A stretch of 64,000 bases of DNA from Cadophora sp. MPI-SDFR-AT-0126 (taxonomy: Eukaryota; Ascomycota; Leotiomycetes; Helotiales; Ploettnerulaceae): NCBI GenBank assembly GCA_020747065.1, contig JAGMVK010000012.1, positions 496,001 to 560,000 on the forward strand, given 5' to 3'. How positions within the stretch are numbered: position 1 is the first letter of the stretch; every line of letters begins with the position of its first letter. A model generated the notes under the pieces. It did no database searches, was not told the origin of the DNA, and saw only the letters and a program-made list of their open reading frames with translations. Made by a program: the position numbers and the translations under genes. Below, piece after piece: positions 9,855 to 22,583 of the stretch.

Positions 9855-12800
9855 CTACCTGGAGTAGACTTGAAGCCTGTTACCTGCTGAGCAGTATTGT
9901 AGCTTATTTCCCGGGCAGACCAGAGCCTGACATTGACTATCATCGACGATAGGCGCAGCAGAGGATATGGTATTTGAGCAATAACATTGGGCACCGAATT
10001 GTAGACCAGCAAGCAAATACCCCTTGCTGGAACAGGTCATAGTGCAGACATCCACAGTCATGGCGGTAGTGTTAGTAAACGAGTATCCGGTCATTGCTCT
10101 GGAGTTGGTCAATTCGTTGTAGCACGCAGTGTAGTTGTAAGCGCCGCTAGTCTTCGGGACGGACGGAGGAATGTAGGCGGTGTTGGTGTAGACATTTAGC
10201 CTTTTGCTTCCACCACATATTTGAGTTTTGTCTCCTGGACAAGTGGCCGTGCATCCAGTCTGACCGAGAATGCCGCCATTCTTGACTGCAAGACCGCAGA
10301 AGCATATGCCCAAGTTCTCAAGTCCAGCAAGTGGAAAATTCTTGGATTCACAGAAATCCTTGCACATATCGACGGTCATAGCAGTCGTATTTGTCAATGT
10401 TGCTCCAGAAATTGCACGGGCTGTCGTAGTATCGTTCACGCAGCCTAGATAGTCCCATGTATCTGGGAATGATGATGTTGAAGGTGTGCTGGAACTGGTA
10501 GTCGGAACTACGAGTGTGCTGGAGGAGCGAGTACTGCTCGAGCTTGAGGGAATCTGAGTCAAACTGGACGTCAACTGAGACGAGGATGACGATGATGTGG
10601 ATGTACTTGACAGTTGGGTCGAGCTTTTAGAGCTCACAGTACTCGAAACACTCGAAAAGGAGCTAGAGGAGCTGGACGTCATCAATGGTGATACGGTTGA
10701 AGTTGACGAACCTGAGAGCTGCAAAGAGCTCGAAGAAGTCGGAAAAGTCGACGAGGGTGAAACTGAAGATAGCGCTGTGGATGAGCTGGATCTTGATAGG
10801 CTGCCTAGGGAAAGTGATGTAGACACGACGGATGAAGTTCCCGATACGATGGGAATTGAGTCTTTAGTGTAGAGGGTCAATCCGGACATGCCGCCACAAA
10901 TTTCGGCAGCGTTCCCGGGACAAGGATAATTGCATCTGTCGTCGGTGGCTTTTATGCTTATTGCAGAGAGTGTATCCCCACAGAAACATTCAATACCTAT
11001 CGAGAATGTTAGTGGCTGTTCATAATGCCCATGATCGTATGCTTACCATATTCGACGCCGAAAAATCGGTACTACAAGAAAGTCAGCGCTGTAAAAGTCA
11101 AACTCTTCGGATGGCGTTCTCAAATTCTAAGACATTGGTCCTAGGACATGTCTTGAATCTGAGATCCAGGGAAAAGAGGCAGGCGAGGAAAATTACGTAC
11201 ATCCGCACATGTCGAAGCACACAGGTCAAGGTTCATAGATCCAGACGCCAGGTACTTGCCGACAAGAGTGCGATCTTCATTGGTGTCAGTCGCACAGTGC
11301 AAATAATTGAAGTTGCTGATGTAAGCAGGTGTTGGCCCAGTTGCTGTTGGCCGAGCTGAAGTGGAAGTAATGGACGAGCTTAATGATTGCGAGGTCAAAG
11401 TACTCAAGGAAATTGAAGTCTGTGAGCTCGCTGTCGCCGTGGATGAGACAGAGCTCGAGGATGGCAGTACGTATGAGCTGCTAGATGAGGAGCTTCCGGG
11501 AATAGTTGCGTTCGAATAAAGGGTCAGGCCCCCAGAACCCCCACAGATTTCAAGTTTGTTTCCAAGACATGGCATTTTACATCTGCCATCTGTGGCAATA
11601 AAGCTTCCGAAACTCAACTGGTTTGCGCAGTAACATTCAGAAGCGCTATGAATTGGTAAGCATTGCTTAAGGAATACACATGAACATCAAGCGATCACTT
11701 ACTATTCGACTCCGAAATATCTTTTAGACTCAAAAAATTAGCATACGAATCTCATCATTGACCAGGAAAGAAAGGGAAGAAAGACTGACCTATATCCCGT
11801 ACAATTCCCAGCACAATTCTCCAGTGTCATGTCAGGCTTTGCAATGTATTTGCCAACCAAGGTACGCTTAGTTGTGTTGTCGCTGTGGCAATGTTGATAT
11901 GTGAATCTAAGTAACAGAGAAATCAGCAACTCGAATTGAAGAACAATGTCGGATGATATTATTTCATGACACGAGAAGTGTTGACACAATTGGAAGGGAA
12001 AGCAAAAGGCTGCTCAGATACTTACTCGTTGATGATCGCGGGTATCGAAGGCGTGGGGGTGGCGGACCTCGTCGACGAAGTCGATGCGCTGCTAGCCGAA
12101 GATGAGCTTAATGATGCAGATGTTGACACAGCTAAACTTGAACTAGAGCTGAAAGCTGGAACTTTGTAGATGTTCATGCCATAAGAGCCACCACAATTTT
12201 GAGTTGGATCACCCTTGCAAGGCATATTGCAACGACCGTCAATCGCTAGTATCGAAGTAGAGCCGATATTGTTTCCGCAATAGCATTCAGTCGAATATTC
12301 CACACCAAAATAGGTGAAACCCTTGCTGCAGAGTGAAGCACAAATTTGAAGCGTCAAATTTTGGTCAGTGTAGGCTCCACCGATGAGTGTACGTTCTGTA
12401 ACATCATTATCGGTCCAACAGCCCATGGAAGTGAAAGGAATTGGGGTACTAGTTGGAGCATTCATCGAGACAGCTGTGCTCTTTGTAGAAGTGGCGCTGG
12501 GAGAGATTGTTGGGGTCTTGGTAGATGAAGAGCTAGTTCGTACTGTTGAGCTCGAGCTCACAGGATTGTAGCTATAGATATTCATCCCATAGCTCCCGCC
12601 GCAGGTCTCGGCTGCATTTCCACCGCATGGCATATTGCACCTTCCATCTGTGGTCAGAACACTGGAGTCAACAATTGCAGGTCCGCACTAGGACTGGTCA
12701 GTAAGTCCAATTTTGGATCGAAGGACGAGGAACAAACATAGCATTCCACTCCGTATTCCAGCCCGAAGAAGGCAAAAGTCTCGGGGCTGGCCGTCTTGCA

Positions 12801-15800
12801 TTTTAGTGCACACATCTCAATTGTCTGACCTGCGTCCGGGAAGGCTGCTCCGACCAACGTTCTTTGAGTCACATCGTTATCACTGTAGCAACCTAATGAT
12901 GTATAAGTTCCGGAAATCGGAGTGACACTTGGTCCAGCTGTGATTGAAGTTGATGAAGGCTTGGCTGTCGAACTTGAAGGAGACGATATTGAGGAGGGGA
13001 TAGATGTGCTGTTCTTCAAATACAGAGACAAACGGCTTCCAGCACCTGTTTCTTGATTCAGCAAAATTCTAGGAGGTATTCTGCTGTAAGATCCTACCGC
13101 AAAATTGAGAGCTGTTGCCAGCGCAGTTCATACTACAATCAACATCTGGTTTCAGTACCGACGCAGATCCAAGAGTGTTTGAACAGTAACATTCGTTTGC
13201 ATACTCTGCCCCAAAGAAGTTGTAACCCTGGCAAAATGTGGCACCTGATGATCGCAAAGTCAGCAAATACTCGTTTTCCCCACCTTTTGAGCATTTTTAT
13301 GAGTCAACATACATGTGTCCAACGATATGGTGGCTCCAGCAGTCTGTTTGCCAACCAAACTTCTCATAGCCTGAGAGTCCGTATAACACCCTGCATAATT
13401 GTATGCCCCGATGATTTTGGGCCGTTGCGGGCCAAGGCCTGATGTTCCGAGAATTGTACCATTCTCGGGGAAATATCTCGAGGAATCGTAATATATCGAA
13501 ATGAAACCATTAACTCCTCCACAAGCCTCATTCGACCCACCACAAGTGTAAGCACACTGGGAATCTAGTCCTTTAAGATTCGGACTTGGGATGACATTTC
13601 CAATCCAGCATTCTGTCATATACTCTGTGCCTGCGAACACTACACCTGCCGCCAGAGCTTGGGATTGACACCATCCGTTCGTCATACTGGCATTGTTGAC
13701 TTGTTTTGGTTCTAAGCGAACATTGTTGATGTAATCCTGGTAACATCCGAGATACTTGTACAGTGACTGTCCGGAAGATGTCAATGGTCCAGTCTTCTTA
13801 GACTTCACAAGACCATTGAAGGTTATGACATGAACGCCAAATGTTTGGTCGTCTGTATTCAAGGTCCAAGCTCCACTATACGCAACATCGTCGGCGTTGA
13901 GTATTGCCGCACCAGGTGAGAATAGGACCGAGGCGAGGGCAAACTTCCCTGGCATGATGGTCTGGCCTTCGTAGAAATCAGTCGATGGGTTGGTCGCACC
14001 AAGCTCCGCTCCTTCCAGTGGCTTTGATTTTGTAACGGTCAACACGGATCCGCCATTGTTCGTCAAGCGAAGCTGGATTGTCTGTGCAGTCAAACCTCCA
14101 GATGGAGCGAAATTGACCTGAGGTATGCAGCCTGCGACAAGATCGGTGCAGTGAGGAATTGTCACCCAACCACCTTCGCTTGTAGAATATTCGAGAAGAG
14201 CAACGGGATTTGTTGCCGCAGATCCAGTGAACAGAGTGTACGCAGTGTTGCCGTTGGTGTAGAATTTGACAATCGAGGAATAGGTTCCAGTGGCCTGTCC
14301 GCGTGTCAGAAGAAGCTCATCCCTGAATTGATTGTCTTACATTGGTATTAAAATTTGCATTGACAGTCATTGTGCTTCCTGCGGGAATTACTTGACCAAT
14401 TGATGGCAGAGTGGTCGAAGTAAAATGTCCGGGACCGTCGAGCAAAGTCTTACCATTCACTGTTGTCAAGTTGTGGAAGACAGCATTCTCAGAGTTGACC
14501 GCATCGCTAGTCCAGGCCATACCAAGAATTGTCATGTCGCTTAAGCCAACATTGCTGAGGATGAAAGTGGCATCGCTTCCAGAATCAGAATTAGCAGAGC
14601 CAATTACGACTCCAGCAAAATCGACTTGGAGAGGATTGACAGTAAGGAATGGTGCAGCGCTGATGGCAGAGCCAGTAAGACTGATGGGCTGCTGGGGAGC
14701 AAATCCTGCCTTTCCATTTGTGGTCGAGATCCAAACAGATGATGTCTGAACACCAGGGGTGACAGAGGGAGAGCTAGTACTGCCTGCGAGAATGAGGGCT
14801 GTGAGGTTGAAAGTTACTAATCGACGTATTAGTATATGAAAACTGAGATATTATCTAGGCATGACCCTACCAGGGAAGCTGAAGGTCGCTCCTTGTACGA
14901 GGGGGCCTGTTGGCAGGCTGGAGTTCGACACCTGAAATACCGGCTTATTGGTAGCAAATCCATTCAGTTTGGTAATGGCTATGTTGGTCTTGCATGTCAC
15001 AATTAAGGTCTTGGTGTTGCCAATTGCAACTTGTCCAAAGTCGAGAGGAGAGTTGCAAGTCATTGGTAGAGCAACGGGAGATCCGTACGCCTGGGGGAAA
15101 GTTAGAAGTGGATGATCATTTTCATCATTTGACTCACCAGAATCTTTCCATTCGAGGTCGAGAGATAATATCTTCCATCCCCAAATGCAGGACGTTGGAA
15201 CTTGGCGACAGAAGGCGACGGTGGAAGTGTCAGCTTTGTCAATTGGCCATTGGAGGGAACAGCATTGTAGGCTCGAAGTCCCGCATCAGGATCTACGACC
15301 CAAAGAATGGCAGTCCCTGGCTGTCCCTTGTAGGTTGTAATGGTTGCCGAGCCCGTACCGACACGGCCAGCAGATACATCCGTTGACTGAGCAACTAATG
15401 TGAATGCTGGACTTCCAGTCGAAGTCTTGCCGTAACTGTACACGAGGGTCGGGTATCCAACAGGAGTGATATACATGTAGCCACCTTCAAGTGGATAGGA
15501 TCCTGGGTTTCCGAAGACTGGGCCGCTACCTATTTGATGTCAGTTGCAAATTCGAGAAAGGCATGGCAAGCCTACCTGGCATTGTGATCGTTTGAAGAAT
15601 GGCGTCTGTTCCGCCAGTCCCAAGTTTATACCCTCCCAAATTGTCTGCGTTGAGCACGTAGCATACCCCATTCTTCCCTACAGTAACGGCAATCCGGGAG
15701 ACACCGTTTCCATTGAATGTGTTGGGGTCCAAAAGGGCGATACCACCGGATCCAAGATCTCGATCGGCATTATCCAGGGCAGAATAGGTGTACGGCTCGA

Positions 15801-16959
15801 AATAGTCGGATTGAGTTACAGTACCCGTGGTAGGATTGATAGCCATATTCACAACAGCTTCATTCATGGTGTTCAACTTTAGGCGCCCAGAAGCTGGTTG
15901 TCCTTGATTCTGAGCTCCTTTCTGACCATTTCCTGTCGCGAAGAAGATACGCCCAGCTTGATCAGAAGCGATGGCAGAACCACCCATCCAGATCGCAGCA
16001 CCACCCCCACCTCCCTCGTATTCTTCACCACCTGGAGCAGGAGAGCCGGGACCACCAACAGTTGCAAATGCCGTCATCAATCTACCGGTATTTGTTTGCA
16101 TACCGACGACCCATCCAGTGAAGTTGTACCTGGAATTATTGTTAGCGAGAAAAGACGATGATCCTGATGTGCATACTGATCACAATGTCCACCAAAGCCA
16201 GCAAAGACAATACCATTCACAATGTTTAATGCAGGTCTCTGCAAAACAGTTCCCCCCGTGAAGATTCTGCTCACATCATTGTCGGCTAGGTATGTCAGCT
16301 TCAGACAAATTTTGTTGGCAGATCTTATTTACCTGGTGTTCCCTGAATGCTCTTTGGAAATCCCGCTCTTTCTTGGAGAGTGACGGCATCAATGGCATGG
16401 AACCGATATGCACCATTCTGAAACCCCTTGACAGTGCCGATGTAACTTTTCGCCCAAAAATAAATGGTGTCGGTAGCGGGATCAATGACTGGAGTGCCGG
16501 TAACGCCGATGGTTCCACTGATATCATTACATTGTCCCAGGTCGGAAACTGCAAAGGGTCCTTCTCCTTCTAATCCCAGGTCGCGAGTCGCAACTAGCGT
16601 ACCGTTCACAGCATCCAGCGAGTAGATCCTGTTCTGTTCTGAGAAAGACAGGACAATTTGACGTCCAGTGGTCGAAGGCGTGAAAACGAGAGGCTTGGCA
16701 TAAAATTGCTCAGATGCACCGGTGGGTGTAGCATACGACCAGATTTGGCCAAATCCTCCACTGGAAATGATACTGGGGTCCATATTATGATTTGGAAGAT
16801 ATCCAGCTTGCGCAGGATCTAGACATTGTCAGTTTCCTCGCATACACAAAGGGTTGGTAGTAACTGACCGGCATCCATGAGGGAATCCGTATCCGCAACA
16901 GCACGAACATTGCTCACAACCCCTAAGGCCAGGGTTATCACAATCCACGAGAACTTCAT
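9855..16959 (-). CDS. Secreted propeller/Ig-like protein with eight WSC domains
   Basis: 2,057-residue extracellular protein in 16 exons; every junction keeps frame, so it is one gene. Exons: 16869-16959, 16333-16818, 16177-16285, 15576-16129, 15138-15529, 14871-15090, 14341-14816, 13313-14294, 13098-13244, 12738-13045, 12026-12687, 11790-11906, 11703-11720, 11201-11645, 11047-11071, 9855-10996. Order: signal peptide (1-21), a beta-propeller-like head with PQQ-type repeats to about 544, two to three Ig-like modules of choice-of-anchor D type (about 545-950; PLDFGQVAIG, DFAGVVIG), then eight WSC domains starting near 955, 1073, 1190, 1325, 1475, 1620, 1857 and 1960. Each WSC has the eight-cysteine pattern (LGCY, ECYC, CGG) with Ser/Thr linkers; the linker before the seventh is about 130 residues. 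WSC domains bind carbohydrate in known proteins; a wall-binding role is inference. There is no transmembrane tail. Confidence 0.92.
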
Positions 16960-18776
16960 ACTTACAATTAGATTATAGAGCACTGGCACTAAAGACACAA
17001 CAAAGAATGAACGAGTGTAAGGCTGGGAAGACCCAAGAGTAAAGACAGATTGAACACTTCAATGATTCAAGTAAAGACTGTGTGAGAAGAGCACATCAAG
17101 AGACACAGGGTACTAATTCAGTCCAAGATCCTCAGCTCCTCCACTCACAAAGTCAAGTCACCCTGCGTAATTCAATAGACAGCATGAAAGCTCAGAATTG
17201 AAAGGTTCAGGGCCATGACACGGCAACAGCGAGATTTCTCGACGGAATGCAATCTAGACCTGTGACTATCGACTTCGATAATATTGATATTGATTCAGAC
17301 TCAAACATTCACCGCCCAGCACGCATATGGTGGCGTGAAGGACTGCAAGCTGAAGAAAAAAAGAATGTGGATGGAATATCAGATCGAGAGCCGAGGGTCG
17401 AGAAGCTTTGCTTATAGCGGCACTGGATCAGACGAGCCCCCCTGCAGACAGGGGCTCAGCCAGGAGCGGCTGTCGGTGCCACTGACAGGCGGTCCACGAA
17501 AACGGGACATTCAGACTCGGGATCGGGTGGTGTGATCAAAAGCCAAATCAAAACAAGCCATGGCCAGCCGGCTGGTCCTTGTTGGCCCCTGTGACTTGCA
17601 GGAGGCTCGTGGCGGGAAGCAGTGACCGGATCGAGCCTCACCCAATTCTGCGGCCGCATAAAGCAACGCAAACTGAGTACGCTGATGCAAACCAACACCT
17701 GTTCCGACCCCGTGGAGATGACCTGGTTGGAAATTGATGTACCCAGGGGTTAGCGAGCCCAGGTATTTTGGGAGTGCATGGTCTGATCCTCAGACGGTAC
17801 GAGACAGGGCCTCATTTCTACGCGCGCGACCACAGCAGGATCCTCAGCTCTTGGCTAGATTGCCATGCCCTAGATCTGTCGCATAGCCGTGACCCATACT
17901 CCGGGTGAGAATATATTGTGGTACAGCAGTAAAGAATTGACAGCGACGTATCTTGACGGGTGAGAGTTCTAGCAGATTCAGCTCGAGCACATGATTACCA
18001 AGGCTGACAAAGGAGCTCGTTGGGACTTACCGGGCAGGCTACCCATGAGAGAAACGGCAGTACGCAGGGTGAAATTAGATGCGTTGACTCGTCCCTTGTT
18101 GGGCGCTCGGGAAAAATGAGCATTTGAGGTTCTGGTCTTGCCTGGTTTGGATACCGACTACCAAGGCGAGGATGTCAACGTGCATTTTTGATGAAGTGCA
18201 ATTTTCTGACGGTGGTTTGGCATGCAGGATTTTCTGCCAATAAAATTGACAGAAGGACGCAGTTTCAATTTTACATTTACCCAACCGAACACATTGTGAG
18301 TTGACCAGAATTTCAAGAAGTGTTTCTTAACAGCATGTAAGGAGTTCTCAATATTGTTGGTAGGACAAACGATGTGGCCTCTAAATTTTGCTGATGCTAT
18401 ACCCCCACTAGATATTCGCATTCTATTCCATGAAAAGTAATTTTCTACCAACATTGTGTTGGATCAGATCGCCCATTCTCGAGTCAAGGGGAGGTGTATA
18501 GGGGTACCAGGACAAAGACAACCCCTGGAAACAGTATGAATGTAAGAGGCAAAGACCTGTGAAGAAGAAAATGGCATTTGTCATTGAATATTAAATTGAA
18601 AATTATACTAAAAGCTCGTGTATTACTCCAAACCGTACAAGTTGAGTCCAATCGTGTCTAGGCCCCCATGATTGCCAATTTCAATCTCAAGCAAAGAAAC
18701 TCCTGTAAGTTAAACAACCTCTCTACAAACACCTGAACATCACCACCATTGTAGCATTGAGATCCTGTACGAATCT
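16960..18776. other. Intergenic, promoter of the WSC gene
   Basis: 1.8 kb between the WSC gene start and the 3' end of the next secreted-protein gene. No coding frame with family character. A 7-bp inverted repeat, GAGCCCC to GGGGCTC with a 10-nt loop, lies at 17434-17457. Confidence 0.5.
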
Positions 18777-20001
18777 CTAAGTGGCCACTGGCTCAACGAG
18801 AGTATAGGTGTAGCTGTGTTCGTTGGTGAAATGAGCTCCAGCTGCGTTGTATTGGCCCACATTGGTAGCGAAGGATGCATCATAAGACTTGGTGTAGTAA
18901 GCGCAGGTGAAGACAGGGTTCGCTCCATCTTTGTACAGAATGTAGGCGTCAAAAAATCTGCAGATACGGGCAGTGCCGGGAGTAGACTCGTGGCGGAGGT
19001 TGTAGGCGCTCTTCTCCACGCAGGAAGCGGCGCAAACAGCAGGGTCATATGGCCTGAAGAAGTCAGAAATGGTGTTTGTGTATCAGAGCGGGCTACTTAC
19101 TGTGTCTGGGGGAATGTCTGGGCTCCCATGTAGGTGCCCTCGCTGGTTGGGGCCTTAATGGAGGCACTGCCGAGAGAAACAGGTCCAGTGAACCCAGGAA
19201 TAGATTGAGGTTTGGTTGTGTAGGCTACAAGCTTATTAATATTGAATCCAGTGGGTATCCCACGAAAAGCTTACCATTGGAACCGGCAGTCACAACGTGG
19301 AAGACGCCAGTGTATTGTCCATCATTGGTGGCATCAGCAACCGTGATCAAGCCTCCGAAGAAGGAGCACTTTATACGAGTGAGAGACGCGTCGTCAGGAC
19401 AGTTTGTCTTGTCAAGATTTTTGACTGGATCTCTCTCAAAGACTGTGTACATGTTATTACGATGCCCAGACCCGAGCTTGGGGGTTTCCTTACAAATATT
19501 GAATGAGGTGCAACCAGTTTTGGAGGCACAGATAGCAGCACATTTGGCCGGGTCGTAGCTGGTCAAAGAGCTGCTGGTATAGGTCATGTATGTTGGGCTT
19601 GCTGCGCTGGCATGCAAGTTCTTGTAGCCATCAACAAGGAACCATCCTGGTGGTGTAGCAGCTCCCAATGCTGCTGATGAATAGACAGGGTTGGCTAGAA
19701 ATGCCTCGGCAGTGTCTGGAGAAGAAGTCACAGGACCATTGCCTGGAGGAGCAGCGAGGCAGTTTCCACGCTTCGTAAGGTCAGGATCGGCTGGGTCGAT
19801 GGCAGATGCTACAGCTTCTTCAATGGCGCTATCTTGATCGTAGGTGTTGGCTGCTGGAACAAAAGCGCCGATGGGGGCAGTCGCATCAGGAACTATCTCG
19901 ATTGCCTCATAGGCATCGAAGTCGATGTCTTGAGGCTCAGCAACTGGTGCTGCCATGGCGAGGCTCAGAAGAGCGACGGGGAGAACTGCGGAGAGCTTCA
20001 T
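18777..20001 (-). CDS. Secreted cysteine-containing protein, unrecognised family
   Basis: 375-residue secreted protein in three exons: 19275-20001, 19101-19224, 18777-19053. I start it at 20001, where MKLSAVLPVALLSLAMAAPVA is a clear signal peptide, rather than at an ATG 39 codons upstream. A possible kexin site (LTKRGNC) near residue 98 would release a mature protein. Two similar halves are visible: a block with PAKCAAICASKTGCTSFNI and later PAVCAA-CVEK with CRFFDAYILY, resembling PAN/apple-type disulphide folds that are common in ascomycete secreted proteins. No C-terminal GPI signal. Function unknown; carbohydrate or protein binding outside the cell is inference. Confidence 0.82.
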
Positions 20002-21190
20002 CTTGATTGGAAGATTGATTGAAGAGAAATTGGATCTGGGAATAGGTCTATCGGAACGAATGTGCAATAGAATGAGTCCGATTGAGGCAGTGATGATCAC
20101 CTTCAGAGTTGGCATCAAGTGCTTATATACGACATAAGCATTCTAGGCACTCATGGCTGGACAAACAAAGCATGTACACTTCCCAAAGTAACGCACAACG
20201 CAAATGGCATATTACTTCGATAGCCTGAAAAGTAAGACACCAAAAGATGTCTTAATTCGACGCCAAATATTGGACAGACGATGGCTTCCGTAGCTGAGCT
20301 GAGTAGGGTAGTCCCGCAACGATTCCACACTGAGCAGAGCCAACCTAAGGGGATGGCCAGTCCGAGTTGATCAAAGCGCATTGGCCGTAACTGCAATATC
20401 ACAAAGCGCGAACTCAGACTCTAGAACAGCATGCGGTCGACAGCACCACTTTCCACCGAAAACGAGGCTCATGTTGGTCACCTAGCTCCCGATGTTCAGC
20501 TTGTCCAAGATATCGCTTGCTCGGGCCTAGACTGCTGGGAGAGCAAGTAAAACAGCCTCCGTAGGTGCTGGTACCGGCGAACAAGACATGCACTAGACTG
20601 CTTGGGACTCCTTCCCTGGAGACTCGTGGCTGAAATGCATAAACATGGTGTGGGAGGAGTTATGAGAGGAATGCTGTTGTCAATAAGGCTAAAATTAAGC
20701 GAATTCGCGAAATAAGCCTAGCGCCTGCCACCGCTCCGGCCACACCCTCGCTTCAATCCATCGCAAGCATTCGTAAAAAGCTGCGCGGCTATATCTATGC
20801 CAAAATGGGGTCCAAGAATGGCACCCATGCATGAATTGGGCTTTTTATCGACCCAGCTGGACTTCCCATCCTGGTCTCCCTTCGTATTGGCAGTACCGAC
20901 AGACAATTTCCAAAAAAATGTACTCGGTCGAGGACTTGGAGCAGCCTACTTGTCCCCCAACTTTGTCGATAGAGTTCTTTGCTTGAAATATGTCCAAAAT
21001 AAGATTTTCCATTCAATATCTATGAGCATCGACCCGTTATCACAGTCCTGCGACTTGCTTGTTCTTGTAGCTCAGAAGTCCAGCGATTTTCTACCTCTTA
21101 CGCGGCGTCCTTGTTCGTGACCAAAATTTTTGAGTCTCCTCTGACAACACACTTTCAGTATTCAAGATTGCTTCTTCAACGAACATCGAG
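20002..21190. other. Divergent intergenic region, secreted protein and GH16 genes
   Basis: About 1.2 kb containing both promoters. Nothing beyond short chance frames is visible. Confidence 0.45.
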
Positions 21191-22583
21191 ATGAGGAAGT
21201 TTGTTGTTCCTGACCATTCAAGGGCAGGTTCAACCTACACCACCACAAGCCAAGCCTCCTCCAATATCAACTCACAAAATCCCTTTGCAACTCCTCCAGC
21301 CTCAATATTCGGAGCGACTTCTGGATATCAATACTCAGCATCTGCCGGGGGCAAATATTTTCGATCACGACGCATACGCAAGGACGATGCTGGTCACGAA
21401 CCGCCGACCTTCAAGAAAGATCCGAAGGAGAAATGGCTATGCATCATACCTATGCTGGGTCTCTTCACTGGACTTGCCATCACAGGAGTTATGATATATC
21501 TCAAAATCGGAAGACTAGCAACTCACGATTACTGTCCTGTCTTGGATGATGACTTCTCGAGTGGTCTTTTAAACAAAAATATATGGACAGCTGAGAATGA
21601 GGTCGGCGGATTTGGGTACGCTCTTCTGTCTTCTAAAATCAAGCATGCCAGCTAACAACAGCCTAAGCAACGGTCAGTTCGAACAGACAACAGGGGATGA
21701 GGAAAACGTCTTCATCAAGGATGGTGTGCTCCATCTTAAGCCCACGTTACAAGATGAGAAGCTCATCGTCATGAATAACGTCATCAATCTTACGGCCACT
21801 GGACTTTGTACTTCCAATCAATGGAACAATTGCGTCGCTTCCACCAACATCACCAACGGCACCATTATTCCTCCTGTTCGATCTGCTCGCCTCAACACCA
21901 AGCTTGGCGCTATGATCAGATATGGTCGTGTCGAAGTGCGGGCAAAGATCCCCAAAGGAGACTGGTTGTGGCCGGCTATCTGGATGATGCCTGTCAAAGA
22001 GACGTATGGAGCATGGCCCGCCAGTGGAGAGATCGATATCATGGAGTCAAGGGGTAACAACCACACATACAGTTTAGGGGGCAATGATATGGTATCATCA
22101 GCACTGCATTGGGGACCAAACCCCGCGAACGATGCCTACAGACACACTGCCAACTACAAGCGCTCGCTACACTCAGAATATGGCGATGCTTTCCACACCT
22201 TTGGACTGGAATGGTCCGAGAAATACTTGTTCACGTACGTTGATACGCGACTCCTCCAAGTCTCTTACAACACATTCAAGAAGCCGTTCTGGAAGCAAGG
22301 CAGGTTTCCAGTGGCGACACCAGAAGGTGTACGACTCGTTGATCCTTGGACTCAAACTGGAAGACCTCAGACACCATTCGACCAAGACTTCTACCTCATC
22401 ATCAACGTTGCCGTTGGAGGGTCGAATGGTTGGTTTCAAGACGGGAAGGACGGCAAACCTTGGGTTGACGCCAGCCCAACTGCAAGGACAGACTTCTGGA
22501 ATGCGAGGAATAAATGGCTTCCGACGTGGGAGGAGAATGGCCAAATGCTTGTAGATCGGGTTCAAATGTGGCAACAATGTTAG
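21191..22583 (+). CDS. Type II membrane-anchored GH16 glucanase-like protein
   Basis: Two exons (21191-21615, 21662-22583), 448 residues. The first about 85 residues are cytosolic, basic and Ser/Thr-rich; residues about 86-110 (WLCIIPMLGLFTGLAITGVMIY) are one transmembrane helix with no cleavage site, so the enzyme domain faces outside as a type II protein. The concanavalin-like GH16 domain follows; the catalytic signature GEIDIMES (E-x-D-x2-E) is intact, and YGRVEVRAKIPKGDWLWPAIWMMP precedes it as in beta-1,3-glucanase/GNBP-type members. The C-terminal WFQDGKDGKPW stretch is also typical of that subgroup. Likely acts on beta-1,3-glucan in the fungal wall. Confidence 0.92.

Noticed and set aside
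9855..16959. Splitting the WSC gene into a propeller gene and a WSC gene
   Set aside because: A 46-nt intron at 14295-14340 keeps frame and every exon phase adds up; no internal signal peptide or promoter-like gap.
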